Part shown: one piece after another, positions 8,367 to 16,763 of the stretch
How positions within the stretch are numbered: position 1 is the first letter of the stretch
Layout: every line of letters begins with the position of its first letter
Source of the DNA: Parafrankia elaeagni
GTDB lineage: Bacteria > Actinomycetota > Actinomycetes > Frankiales > Frankiaceae
DNA length: 62,141 nucleotides
Direction of reading: 5' to 3'
Assembly: GCF_000374165.1 (NCBI RefSeq)
Contig: NZ_KB893718.1
Location: 59,549 to 121,689, forward strand
Position numbers and translations under genes: made by a program
Notes under the pieces: model-generated
The model's input: the letters and a program-made list of their open reading frames with translations, nothing else
What the model was told of the DNA's origin: nothing
Databases searched by the model: none

Positions 8367-9218
8367 TCATAGGTCCGGGCGCTGGGGCCTCGGCTCGGGT
8401 TCGCGCATTCTGGGTGTGACGAGCGGCGGGCGGGGGGCGTCGGCCCCCGCCCGGTCGATCGGGCGGGCCGGCACACCGGCCACGACGAGCCCGGGGGCGA
8501 CGTCGCCGGTGACGACCGCGCCGGCGCCCACCACCGCGCCGGCGCCGATCCGGGTGCTGCGGACGACGCTCGCCTGCATGCCCACCCAGGCCCCCGGCCC
8601 GACCTCGACGGCGCCGCCGATCCGGGCTCCGGGGGCGACAGTCGTGTAGTCGCCGAGACGGCAGTCGTGGGCGACCCCCGCACCGATGTTCACCAGCACG
8701 TGCCGGCCCGTCTCGATGTTGGTGGTGAGGCTCGCGAGCGCGCAGACGACGGTGCCCGGCCCGAGTTTGACATCCCCGCCGAGGTAGGCGCGGGGATGCA
8801 CGAGTGTCGCCGGGCGGCGCCCGTACGCGCTGGCGTAACGGTCGATCCGTTCCCGGGAGGCGGCGGCGCCGACCCCGATCAGGTAGTCGGCCTCCAGGCC
8901 GGCGAGCAGATCGAGGCCGCCGAGCACGGCGGATCCGCGCCGGGCCAGGGGTTCGGGATCGACCTGCCCGTCGTCGAGGAAACCCAGGAAGCGGTAGGCG
9001 TCTCCGCCGGCGGCGGCATTGATCGCCTCCACGAGGTCCAGAAGCTCGCGGCCATGGCCGCCGGCTCCCACGATGACGAGCTGGCGTCGGTCGGCGGGCA
9101 CCGGGCGACCGTAGAGCGACGACCCTCCCCGTTCAATCAGACACTCTGAGTAGTTGAGATGGGTGACCGGTGAGGCGGGCCGGGCCGTCGACGCGCGCCG
9201 CTGACTCCCACTGGTCAT
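8367..9218 (-). CDS. NeuD-like sugar O-acyltransferase (hexapeptide repeat)
   Basis: A 283-residue acyltransferase. A PglD/NeuD-type N-terminal domain (VIVGAGGHGRELLDLVEA) that binds the sugar nucleotide is followed by a left-handed beta-helix of hexapeptide repeats, seen as repeated V-G-x-G-A-x steps. Such enzymes acetylate sugars of surface polysaccharides. The ATG at 9218 overlaps the CapD stop codon (ATGA), which favours this start although about 40 residues then precede the first recognisable strand. The 7-nt gap to the phosphatase gene indicates one operon. Confidence 0.85.
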   Translation of the reverse strand: MTSGSQRRASTARPASPVTHLNYSECLIERGGSSLYGRPVPADRRQLVIVGAGGHGRELLDLVEAINAAAGGDAYRFLGFLDDGQVDPEPLARRGSAVLGGLDLLAGLEADYLIGVGAAASRERIDRYASAYGRRPATLVHPRAYLGGDVKLGPGTVVCALASLTTNIETGRHVLVNIGAGVAHDCRLGDYTTVAPGARIGGAVEVGPGAWVGMQASVVRSTRIGAGAVVGAGAVVTGDVAPGLVVAGVPARPIDRAGADAPRPPLVTPRMREPEPRPQRPDL

Positions 9219-11140
9219 CCGGCACGCACGTCGTCCGCCACCGGGCCGCCCTGGCTCGGCACGACGGGCACGACCGGCACCGGCGGGGTGGACCGGGTCA
9301 GCCGGTGCAGCGCCGTGCGGATCACCGTCGGTTCGGCGTACGGGTCGAGGGCGCGGGCGGCCACCGGATCCAGCGGGGGCACCGGGACCTGGGAGATCAG
9401 CGGGTGCCGCGGCCGGGTGTCGAGCTCGTCCGGGCCGAGGAGCACCTCGTGCAGCTTCTCGCCGGCGCCGAGCCCGGTGTAGACGATGTCGACCGGTGTG
9501 GGCGCCCGTGCCGCGAGACGCCGGGCGACATCCGCGATGCGCACCGGTTCGCCCATGTCGAGGACGAGTGCCTCACCGGCGGAGCCGAGCGCCCCGGCCT
9601 GCAGGACGAGCTGCACCGCCTCCTGGATGGTCATGAAGTACCGGGTGACCCGCGGGTCGGTGACAGTGAGCGGCCCGCCGCCGGCCAGCTGGCCGGCGAA
9701 GACCGTCAGCACCGAGCCGTTGCTGCCGAGCACGTTGCCGAAGCGGACACTGACCAGCACACCGGGTGCGGTGGCGGCGACGTGGGCGGTGAGCCGCTCG
9801 GTGATCCGCTTCGAGTAGCCGAGCACACTGCCCGGGTCGGCGGCCTTGTCGGTGGAGATGTTGACGAGCCGCTCCACCCCGCAGGCGACCGCGGCCTCCA
9901 GGACGTTCAGCGTTCCCCACAGGTTCGTCTTCACGGACTCGCCGGGGAAGCGCTCCAACAGCGGCAGGTGCTTGAGCGCGGCGGCGTGGAACACGACCTC
10001 CGGCCGGCGCCGCGCGAACAGCTCGGCCATCGCCCGGGCGTCGCGGATGTCGGCGAGCACGATCGTGTCGTCGTCGAGCATCGCCCGGCCGTGCAGGGAG
10101 AGCTGGACGGCCCGCAGCGCGGACTCGTCCCGGTCGAGCATGATCAGCTCTGCCGGGCCGAAGGAGTGGATCTGCCGGCACAGCTCGGAGCCGATCGAGC
10201 CACCCGCGCCGGTCACCAGGATCCGGCGGCCGGCCAGGTAGACCCGGGCGGCTGTCATGTCGGTCCGTACCTGGCGGCGTCCGAGCAGGTCGGCGAGGTC
10301 GAGGTCGCGGATGTCGGCGACCCCGACCGTCCCGTCGACGAGATCCACGACCCGGGGGAGCACCTTCACGGCGAGCCCGGCGGGTTCGGCGAGCGCGCTG
10401 ATCTCGCGGAGCAGTGCGCCGTCCGCGCTGGGGATGGCGACCAGCAGTGTGCGTGCGCCGGTCGACGCGGCGACGGTCGCGATGGCATCCCGGCCGCCGC
10501 GGACCCGGACCCCGGACAGCTGCAGATTCCAGCTGTCCGGGTCGTCGTCGAGCAGCGCGACCGGCAGGTAGGGGCTGTCGGGGGTGCGCAGCATCGCGCT
10601 GATCACCCGCTGCCCGCCGTCGCCGGCCCCGAACACGATCAGTGGCTCGGCGCCCTCCAGGGTCGGGCGGCGCAGCCGCTCCTCCAGCAGCCGCCACAGG
10701 TAGCGGACGCCGAACATCAGGACCAGGGTCACCGCACCGCCCAGCGGCGGCACGGTGAGCGGCGTCGGCCGCGGCGTTCCGAAGGCCAGGATGACGAGCA
10801 GCACGCCGGCGACGGTGACGACAACCGAGATGAGAATGCCCAGAACCTCGTCGAAGCCGCCGAACCGGTAACGCCCCAGATAAAGATGCAGCGCCGTGCC
10901 CGAGAAGTGCAGCAGGCATACGGCGAGAAACAGAATGACCCAGAATCCCGGGTCGGCGAGTGCGCCCGGATCGAAGTCGAACCGCCCGACCTGCGCCGCG
11001 ATGAGCCCGAATGCCAGCGCGCAGACGTCCAGGGTGATCTGCAGTCCGACCCGCTGGCGGAGATTGAGCCGCGACACGCGCTGTGCGACCGCTGTGGTCC
11101 ACAGACCGTGCCGCGGTCCGTCTACTCTACGTCTCCACAT
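9215..11140 (-). CDS. CapD/FlaA1-type membrane nucleotide-sugar epimerase/dehydratase
   Basis: A 641-residue polysaccharide biosynthesis protein. The N-terminal ~200 residues contain about four membrane segments and a CoA-binding-like Rossmann region (VFGAGDGGQRVI). The C-terminal half is an extended short-chain dehydrogenase with TGAGGSIGSELCRQI for NAD(P) binding and GYSKRITERL near the catalytic Lys. The family makes 4-keto-6-deoxy or epimerised UDP-sugars, such as UDP-bacillosamine precursors. The ATG at 11140 begins the minus-strand envelope operon, divergent from the tyrosine kinase gene; the 116-bp region between them is AT-richer than its surroundings and should hold both promoters. 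Confidence 0.92.
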   Translation of the reverse strand: MWRRRVDGPRHGLWTTAVAQRVSRLNLRQRVGLQITLDVCALAFGLIAAQVGRFDFDPGALADPGFWVILFLAVCLLHFSGTALHLYLGRYRFGGFDEVLGILISVVVTVAGVLLVILAFGTPRPTPLTVPPLGGAVTLVLMFGVRYLWRLLEERLRRPTLEGAEPLIVFGAGDGGQRVISAMLRTPDSPYLPVALLDDDPDSWNLQLSGVRVRGGRDAIATVAASTGARTLLVAIPSADGALLREISALAEPAGLAVKVLPRVVDLVDGTVGVADIRDLDLADLLGRRQVRTDMTAARVYLAGRRILVTGAGGSIGSELCRQIHSFGPAELIMLDRDESALRAVQLSLHGRAMLDDDTIVLADIRDARAMAELFARRRPEVVFHAAALKHLPLLERFPGESVKTNLWGTLNVLEAAVACGVERLVNISTDKAADPGSVLGYSKRITERLTAHVAATAPGVLVSVRFGNVLGSNGSVLTVFAGQLAGGGPLTVTDPRVTRYFMTIQEAVQLVLQAGALGSAGEALVLDMGEPVRIADVARRLAARAPTPVDIVYTGLGAGEKLHEVLLGPDELDTRPRHPLISQVPVPPLDPVAARALDPYAEPTVIRTALHRLTRSTPPVPVVPVVPSQGGPVADDVRAG

Positions 11141-11256
11141 GAGTCCACAGAGTAATTGCCACTGCGAGTAAATGGCCGACTACGAATACAGTACGTTGCG
11201 TATGTCGAGTGTCACGGTGAGTGGTCGGGAGAAGGTCCCGGGAGGGTGGTCAGCGA
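11141..11256. promoter_or_regulatory. Divergent promoter region of the envelope locus
   Basis: These 116 bases separate the divergent CapD-type and tyrosine-kinase genes and include the most AT-rich stretch nearby (about 11145-11205). Both transcription units must start here. An ATAC...GTAT half-dyad (around 11184-11201) is visible, but I cannot assign convincing -35/-10 boxes. Confidence 0.4.
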
Positions 11257-13158
11257 GTGGAACTGCGCGACTACGTGCGCGTCCTGCGCCGAAGCTGGTT
11301 GCTGGTGCTGACCTGTGCGCTGCTGGGTGGTCTCCTCGCGGCGACGGCAAGCTGGCGGCAGACGAAGATCTACGCGGCGTCCGTCACGATGCTCGTTTCC
11401 GCCTCGGACGCCGAAGCCGCTGGGGCGGCCTCGGCGTATCAGGGCGGCCTGCTGTCCCAGCAGAGGGTGAAGTCCTACGCCAGTCTCATCGCCAGTGAGC
11501 GGGTGGCGGCTGCCGTGATCGACCAGCTGCGGCTGGACGAGAGCCCGACGGTGCTGCGCAGCCGGATCGAGGCGCAGGCGGTGCCGGACACGGTCCTGCT
11601 GCGCGCGGTCGTGCGCGACTCCGACCCGAGGCGCGCCCAGGAGATCGCCGACGGGATCGGCGAGGTCTTCTCTGACGCCGTCGACCAGATCGAACAGCCC
11701 GCCGAGGACGAGCCGCCGTCGGTGCGCGTGCGGGTCTGGGAGAACGCCAAGCTGCCGACCGAGCCGATCTCACCGCAGCCCGTCCGCAACATCGCGCTCG
11801 GCGTCCTGCTCGGCCTGCTGATGAGCATCGCCGCCGCCTTCGTCCGGTACCGGCTCGACACCAGTGTCGGAGGAGACGCCGACGCGAACAGCGTCACCGG
11901 TCTCGCGACCATCGGCATGATCGCCTACGATTCCGACGCCGGGCGGCGTCCGCTGATCGTCCACCTCAGCCCGCACTCGCGGCGCGCCGAGGCGTTCCGG
12001 CAGCTGCGCACCAACCTGCAGTTCGTCGATGTCGACGGCGGCCCGGGCTCGATCCTCGTCACCAGCGCGGTGTCCGAGGAGGGCAAGACCACCACCGTCT
12101 GCAACCTTGCCATCACCCTCGCCCAGGGCGGTGCCCGGGTCTGCCTGGTCGAGGGCGATCTGCGGCGGCCCTCCTTCGGCGACTACCTGGGGATCGAGTC
12201 CGCGGCCGGGCTGACCTCGGTGCTCATCGGTGCCGCCGCCCTGGACGACGTCCTCCAGCACTGGGGGGAGGGCCGGGTCGGCGACGGGCGGATCGAGATC
12301 CTGCCGAGCGGCCCCGTCCCGCCGAATCCCAGCGAGCTGCTCGGGTCGCGCCACATGGCCGAGCTGCTCCAGGTACTCGACAGCCGGTTCGACATCGTCC
12401 TCGTCGACGCACCGCCGCTGCTGCCGGTGACCGACGCCGCCGTCCTGGCGACCCGGGTGGATGGAGTGCTGCTCGTCGCGCGTTCCGGGCGGACCCGGCG
12501 TGAGCAGCTGCGCCGTGCCGCCGAGAACCTGCGAGCCGTGGACGCCAACCTGCTCGGAACCGTCCTCACCATGATGCCGACGAGGGGTGCGAACGCCCAC
12601 TACTACGGCAGATACGGCACCTACGCCCCGCACCCGCGGCACACGCGGTCAGAGCGCGGCGGCTCAGCGCAGCCAGCGGCGGGCGACCGGGGCCTGCGCC
12701 CCGTCGCCGACCGCAGTGCGGCCGGGTCCGGGCCCGGGAAGGGGAAGTCCGGCGGCACTCGAACCGCCACGGCCGGCACGCCGGCCGGCGCCAGGGACAG
12801 TTCCCCCCCGGACAGCGGAGCGCTGGTCACCACCCGGCCGGTCGCCACGGCCGCCACCGGCCCGGCGGCGGGCTCGGGCGCCGGTACCGCATCCGGCGGG
12901 GGCTCGACATCCGACGAGCGGGCCGCCTCGAAGCCGACGGCCGCCTCGCGCAAGGCGGCGACCCGGGGCGCTGCGGAGGCGGGCGGCGCGGGCAGCGCCA
13001 GCAGCGCGGGCAGGGCGGGCAGTGCGGGCGGCAAGGACCCGGAACGCACCGGGGACCTGCCGGTCATCGCGATCGCCTCCCAACGGCAGCCGGATGATCC
13101 CACGGCCCCGCTGAGCTACGGCGGGACCGATCATCCGGACCGCTCCGTGGGCCGGTGA
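11257..13158 (+). CDS. Polysaccharide co-polymerase with tyrosine autokinase domain (Wzz/BY-kinase)
   Basis: A 633-residue membrane kinase that controls chain length and export of surface polysaccharide. A Wzz domain is bounded by membrane segments at about residues 13-31 and 176-196. It is followed by a bacterial tyrosine kinase with Walker A (SAVSEEGKTT, 270-279), Walker A' (CLVEGDLRRP, 296-305) and Walker B (IVLVDAPP, 380-387). A Tyr cluster (Tyr449, 450, 453, 456) follows, which in this family is autophosphorylated. Residues 460-633 form a long Ala/Gly/Pro/Ser tail of unknown role. The GTG at 11257 follows GGAGGG. It overlaps the next gene by 4 bp. Confidence 0.92.
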   Translation: MELRDYVRVLRRSWLLVLTCALLGGLLAATASWRQTKIYAASVTMLVSASDAEAAGAASAYQGGLLSQQRVKSYASLIASERVAAAVIDQLRLDESPTVLRSRIEAQAVPDTVLLRAVVRDSDPRRAQEIADGIGEVFSDAVDQIEQPAEDEPPSVRVRVWENAKLPTEPISPQPVRNIALGVLLGLLMSIAAAFVRYRLDTSVGGDADANSVTGLATIGMIAYDSDAGRRPLIVHLSPHSRRAEAFRQLRTNLQFVDVDGGPGSILVTSAVSEEGKTTTVCNLAITLAQGGARVCLVEGDLRRPSFGDYLGIESAAGLTSVLIGAAALDDVLQHWGEGRVGDGRIEILPSGPVPPNPSELLGSRHMAELLQVLDSRFDIVLVDAPPLLPVTDAAVLATRVDGVLLVARSGRTRREQLRRAAENLRAVDANLLGTVLTMMPTRGANAHYYGRYGTYAPHPRHTRSERGGSAQPAAGDRGLRPVADRSAAGSGPGKGKSGGTRTATAGTPAGARDSSPPDSGALVTTRPVATAATGPAAGSGAGTASGGGSTSDERAASKPTAASRKAATRGAAEAGGAGSASSAGRAGSAGGKDPERTGDLPVIAIASQRQPDDPTAPLSYGGTDHPDRSVGR

Positions 13159-15101
13159 CGGAGCGGACCACGGGGGGAACGGACGTTGATCGCGGTGCTC
13201 CGGCGCAGCCGGCCGGGGAGCAGGAGGCGGGCAGGGAGTCACAAGCCGGCCGCAACGGCCGGGATGGGGATGGCCGGATCCGGCTGCCCGGGCGTATTCG
13301 CGGCCGGCGTCTCGTCGCGGTCGGTGGGGCGGTGGTCGTCATCCTGGTGGCGGCCGCTGCATGGATCGTCGTACGCGGGCTGCTCGCCCGGTCCGAACTG
13401 GAGGGGGCCCGGGCGCAGATCGCGGCTCTGCAGGCAGCGGTCGCGCGCGGGGACGTGCCCGAGCCGTCGGACCTGCGCCGGACCATGGACGACATCGCCG
13501 CCGCGACGAGCTCGGCCCGGGCGCTGACATCCGATCCGATCTGGTCGGTGGCGGGCCACCTGCCGTTCGCGGGCTGTCCGCTGCGCACCAGCGCGGAGCT
13601 GGCCACGGCGCTGGACGGGGTGGCGACCGGCGCACTGCCGTCGGTCGCCGAGCTCAGCGACCAGCTCTCCCCGGCAACTCTGCGGGCGGGGACCGCGGTC
13701 AACGTGGCTGCGCTGGCCGCCGCCCGCGGGCCGGCCGAGCAGGCGCGCGCGGCGGTCGCCGCGTTCGAGGCGTCGGCCCGGCGGGCGTCGCCATGCGGTG
13801 CGCTCGGCCGCCGCCTGGGGGTCGGCGCGGCGCAGCAGGAGGCCGTCACCACCGGCGAGCGCCTGCACGGCGTCCTGGACACCCTGGTCCTCGCCACCCG
13901 TCTCGGGCCGGACATGCTCGGTGCGGGCGGGCCCCGCCGCTACCTCCTGGTGGTGCAGAACCCGTCGGAGTCGCGCGCGAACGGCGGCATCATCGGCGGG
14001 TTCGGTGTGCTGACGGCGGATGACGGCCAGCTGGAACTCGACGACATCTCCGGCAACGGCGCGCTGCCCGGCCGCGCGACGCAGATCCGGCCGGCGGCGA
14101 ACCTGTCCCCGGAGTTCGCCGCGCGCTACGGCTCGTTCTGGCCGTCACGGGTGTGGGCGAACGCCAATCTGACGCCGGACTACCCGACGGCGGGCCGCCT
14201 CTACTCCGCGCTCTATCGGGCCGGGGCGGGGCGTGCCGTCGACGGGACGATCAGCCTGGACCCGACGACGCTGTCCTACCTGCTGGCCGCGACCGGCCCG
14301 GCGGTTCTGCCGGACGGCCGTTCCGTCGACGCCGGGGAGCTGGTCGAGCTGGTCGAGTCCCGGGTGTATGCGGAGATCGCCGACGTCGGCGTGCGGGACG
14401 CCTTCTTCGCCTCGATCGGCGAAGCCGTGTACCAGTCCGTGGTCACCGGGGGCGGTTCCGCGGGGGATACCGCGGACCTGCTGCGGGCGCTGGCGCGCGC
14501 GGCAAGGGAAGGGCGGCTTCAGGTGTCAAGCAACCACGCCGATGAGCAGCGGGTTCTTTCGTCGACCGCGCTCGGCGGCGCGCTGCTGGACGTCCCCGGC
14601 CCGTTCCTGGGCGTGGTGACGCAGAACGCGACGGCGAGCAAGCTCGACTACTGGATGCGGCGCGGCACCGACTACCGGATGCAGCGCCGGCCGGACGGAT
14701 CCGGGACGGCGACGATCACCGTCACGCTGCTGAACGCGGCGCCGGAGGGTCTCAGCGACTACGTCCGTAACCGCGGAGACGTCGACATCCCCGGCTGGCG
14801 GAACGAACAGGCCCAGAACCGTCTGTGGCTGTCGGTCTACACGGGCCGCGGGAGCGCGCTGATGGACGCCGAACTCGATGGCGAGCCGGTCTCCATGTCG
14901 GTGGGGACGGAGCTGGGACGTCCTGTCCTGTCGACGTATCTGACGGTGGACCGCGGGCAGACGCGGACCCTGCGGCTCCGGGTTCGGGAGCCGTCGTCCG
15001 GCCCTGGCCTGACTCTCCGTAGTCAGCCTCTGACGTTTCCCGAGCGCTTCGTGGTAACGGGTCTGGCTGTCCAACGTCCATGGTTGCAGAGAGTTGGGTG
15101 A
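13155..15101 (+). CDS. DUF4012 membrane-anchored protein
   Basis: A 648-residue protein with a hydrophilic N-terminus, one membrane segment near residues 53-75 and a large extracytoplasmic DUF4012 domain. Its hallmark is the stretch around RRYLLVVQNPSESRANGGIIG. The function is unknown; the family is found beside exopolysaccharide and tyrosine-kinase genes in actinobacteria, so a part in polysaccharide assembly is inferred. The GTG start overlaps the kinase stop codon (GTGA, 13155-13158), indicating coupled translation. Confidence 0.85.
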   Translation: MTERTTGGTDVDRGAPAQPAGEQEAGRESQAGRNGRDGDGRIRLPGRIRGRRLVAVGGAVVVILVAAAAWIVVRGLLARSELEGARAQIAALQAAVARGDVPEPSDLRRTMDDIAAATSSARALTSDPIWSVAGHLPFAGCPLRTSAELATALDGVATGALPSVAELSDQLSPATLRAGTAVNVAALAAARGPAEQARAAVAAFEASARRASPCGALGRRLGVGAAQQEAVTTGERLHGVLDTLVLATRLGPDMLGAGGPRRYLLVVQNPSESRANGGIIGGFGVLTADDGQLELDDISGNGALPGRATQIRPAANLSPEFAARYGSFWPSRVWANANLTPDYPTAGRLYSALYRAGAGRAVDGTISLDPTTLSYLLAATGPAVLPDGRSVDAGELVELVESRVYAEIADVGVRDAFFASIGEAVYQSVVTGGGSAGDTADLLRALARAAREGRLQVSSNHADEQRVLSSTALGGALLDVPGPFLGVVTQNATASKLDYWMRRGTDYRMQRRPDGSGTATITVTLLNAAPEGLSDYVRNRGDVDIPGWRNEQAQNRLWLSVYTGRGSALMDAELDGEPVSMSVGTELGRPVLSTYLTVDRGQTRTLRLRVREPSSGPGLTLRSQPLTFPERFVVTGLAVQRPWLQRVG

Positions 15102-15201
15102 TGATGACCGAAGGTCGTGGACACTTAGAGTGACCCTCTGTACTCTCCCCGTAGTAATCATCCGACTGTTTATACGGATCACCCGCAGGGAGAGTGTCTG
15201 A

Positions 15202-16506
15202 ATGAAGTTCCGAACTCTCGGCGTCGCGCTGGTAGCGGGCGGCGGGCTGGCGCTCGCGGCGCTGCCGGCTTCCCCGGCGGCGGCCTTTGATGACAATTTT
15301 GTGGCCTACCCTCCGGTTGGCTGCTCCGGGATGAGCGGGGAAGGAAGCGTCAGCAAATCACTGCTGCTCGTGGGGGAAGCCACCATCTTCGGAGGGTGCG
15401 GTTTTTACCCCGGATCCACGGTGGAGATCCAGATCGGCGGTGTCGTGCAGGAGATCGCCAGCGTGGACGACGCCGGCCGGTTCAGCGTTCCGGTCATCCC
15501 GACCGCCGTGGGCACCCAGACGCTGGCCGCCGTAGGCGAGGCCGGTGCCCCGGACACGACGGGCACCGCGCAGGACACGAGTCTGTTCGAGGGCGGCGAC
15601 TGGTTCGCCGACGGGACTGGTGAGGAGGGCGACTGGTTCGCCGACGAGGCCGGTGAGGAAGGCGGGCTCGTCGACGAGGCCATCGACGAGGCCGTGCCGG
15701 TCATGCCGGAGGCCCCGGTAGTCCCGGTAGCCCCGGAGGTGCCGGACAGCGACGCCACCCTCGTTGACCCGCCGCTCCCGGTCGTGGGCGGTCCCGCGGT
15801 CGACGTGCCAGCCACCGGTGTTCTGCCGGCTGATGGTGCGACCGACCCGGCTCCGGAGGTCCCGGGCCGGCTCGCCGGCGTCATCACGCAGGCCCAGGGG
15901 CCCTTCGGGCCGCGGGTCGTCACCGCCACCATCACCGTCATCGGGATCGGCCAGGGCGGAATCACCGGCCTGCCGATCGACCCGGGCCTGATCGCCAGCT
16001 GGATCGGCGACTGGGGCAACTGGGACGACAAGCACGACAAGGACCGGGACGGACGGGACGGGTCCTGCTTCGGTGACGGCTTGGACAAGGACAAGGACAA
16101 CTTCGACGAGGACAAGGACGGCGTCGACAAGGACGGCGTCGACACCGTGAAGGACGACGAGTTCGGCGAGCAGCAGGGTCTGGCCGCGCCAGTCCCCACC
16201 GCGCTGGCTGACGGTGACGACAGGTTCGACGACAAGGACGACAAGGACGACTGGTTCGGAGACAAGGACAGCGACAAGGACCGCGACCGCGACGGTGACT
16301 GCATCATCGCCGGTGGCGTGGTCGGCGTCGGCGTCGGCGGTGCCGGTGTCGGCGGTGCCGGCGCGGGTACCGGTGCCGGGGCGCTGCCCTTCACCGGTGT
16401 GGAGACCGGTGCCATGGCCTCCATCGCCATCGCCCTGCTCGGTGGCGGTGTCCTGCTCCGCGTCGCCGCCCGTCGCCGCCGGCTCGCCGGCCGGGCGCAG
16501 GGCTGA
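15202..16506 (+). CDS. Sortase-anchored LPFTG surface protein with Asp/Lys-rich segment
   Basis: A 434-residue secreted protein. It has a signal peptide (cleavage probably after PAAA near residue 28), a short Ig-like/expansin-like domain up to ~110 and a duplicated acidic motif (EGGDWFADG... and EGDWFADEA). A long Pro/Val-rich spacer follows, then a highly charged D/K/G/R segment at about residues 280-365 with repeats such as DKDKDNFDEDKDGVDKDG. It ends with LPFTG (395-399), a membrane segment and RRRR, a complete cell-wall sorting signal. The ATG follows GGGAGAG. No sortase gene is in the window. The charged repeats resemble calcium-binding spacers, but that is inference. Confidence 0.85.
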   Translation: MKFRTLGVALVAGGGLALAALPASPAAAFDDNFVAYPPVGCSGMSGEGSVSKSLLLVGEATIFGGCGFYPGSTVEIQIGGVVQEIASVDDAGRFSVPVIPTAVGTQTLAAVGEAGAPDTTGTAQDTSLFEGGDWFADGTGEEGDWFADEAGEEGGLVDEAIDEAVPVMPEAPVVPVAPEVPDSDATLVDPPLPVVGGPAVDVPATGVLPADGATDPAPEVPGRLAGVITQAQGPFGPRVVTATITVIGIGQGGITGLPIDPGLIASWIGDWGNWDDKHDKDRDGRDGSCFGDGLDKDKDNFDEDKDGVDKDGVDTVKDDEFGEQQGLAAPVPTALADGDDRFDDKDDKDDWFGDKDSDKDRDRDGDCIIAGGVVGVGVGGAGVGGAGAGTGAGALPFTGVETGAMASIAIALLGGGVLLRVAARRRRLAGRAQG

Positions 16507-16691
16507 CCTCGCTGGTCAGCGGTAGCCACTGGTCCGGACATCCGTGCGGACCACACCCGGGGTGGGCGTCCGACCCGGCGGACGACGAGAGCGTCCGGCG
16601 TCGTGGCTGAGGTACACACCTCGCCGCGAACCGTGGTCAGGAGAACCGGAGCCGTGATGACACGGTGATCCGGCGCCACCCATGAAAGGCA

Positions 16692-16723
16692 CGGGCCGCC
16701 CGCGTACCAACGCGGGCGGCCCG
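16692..16723. terminator. Bidirectional hairpin terminator
   Basis: A perfect 13-bp stem (16692-16704 with 16711-16723) around the loop TACCAA lies between the convergent surface-protein and oxidoreductase genes. It is the strongest simple hairpin in the window. GGGAGCC repeats follow at 16733-16760. Confidence 0.8.
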
Positions 16724-16763
16724 TCGCCATGCCGGGAGCCGGGAGCCGGGAGCTGGGAGCCGG

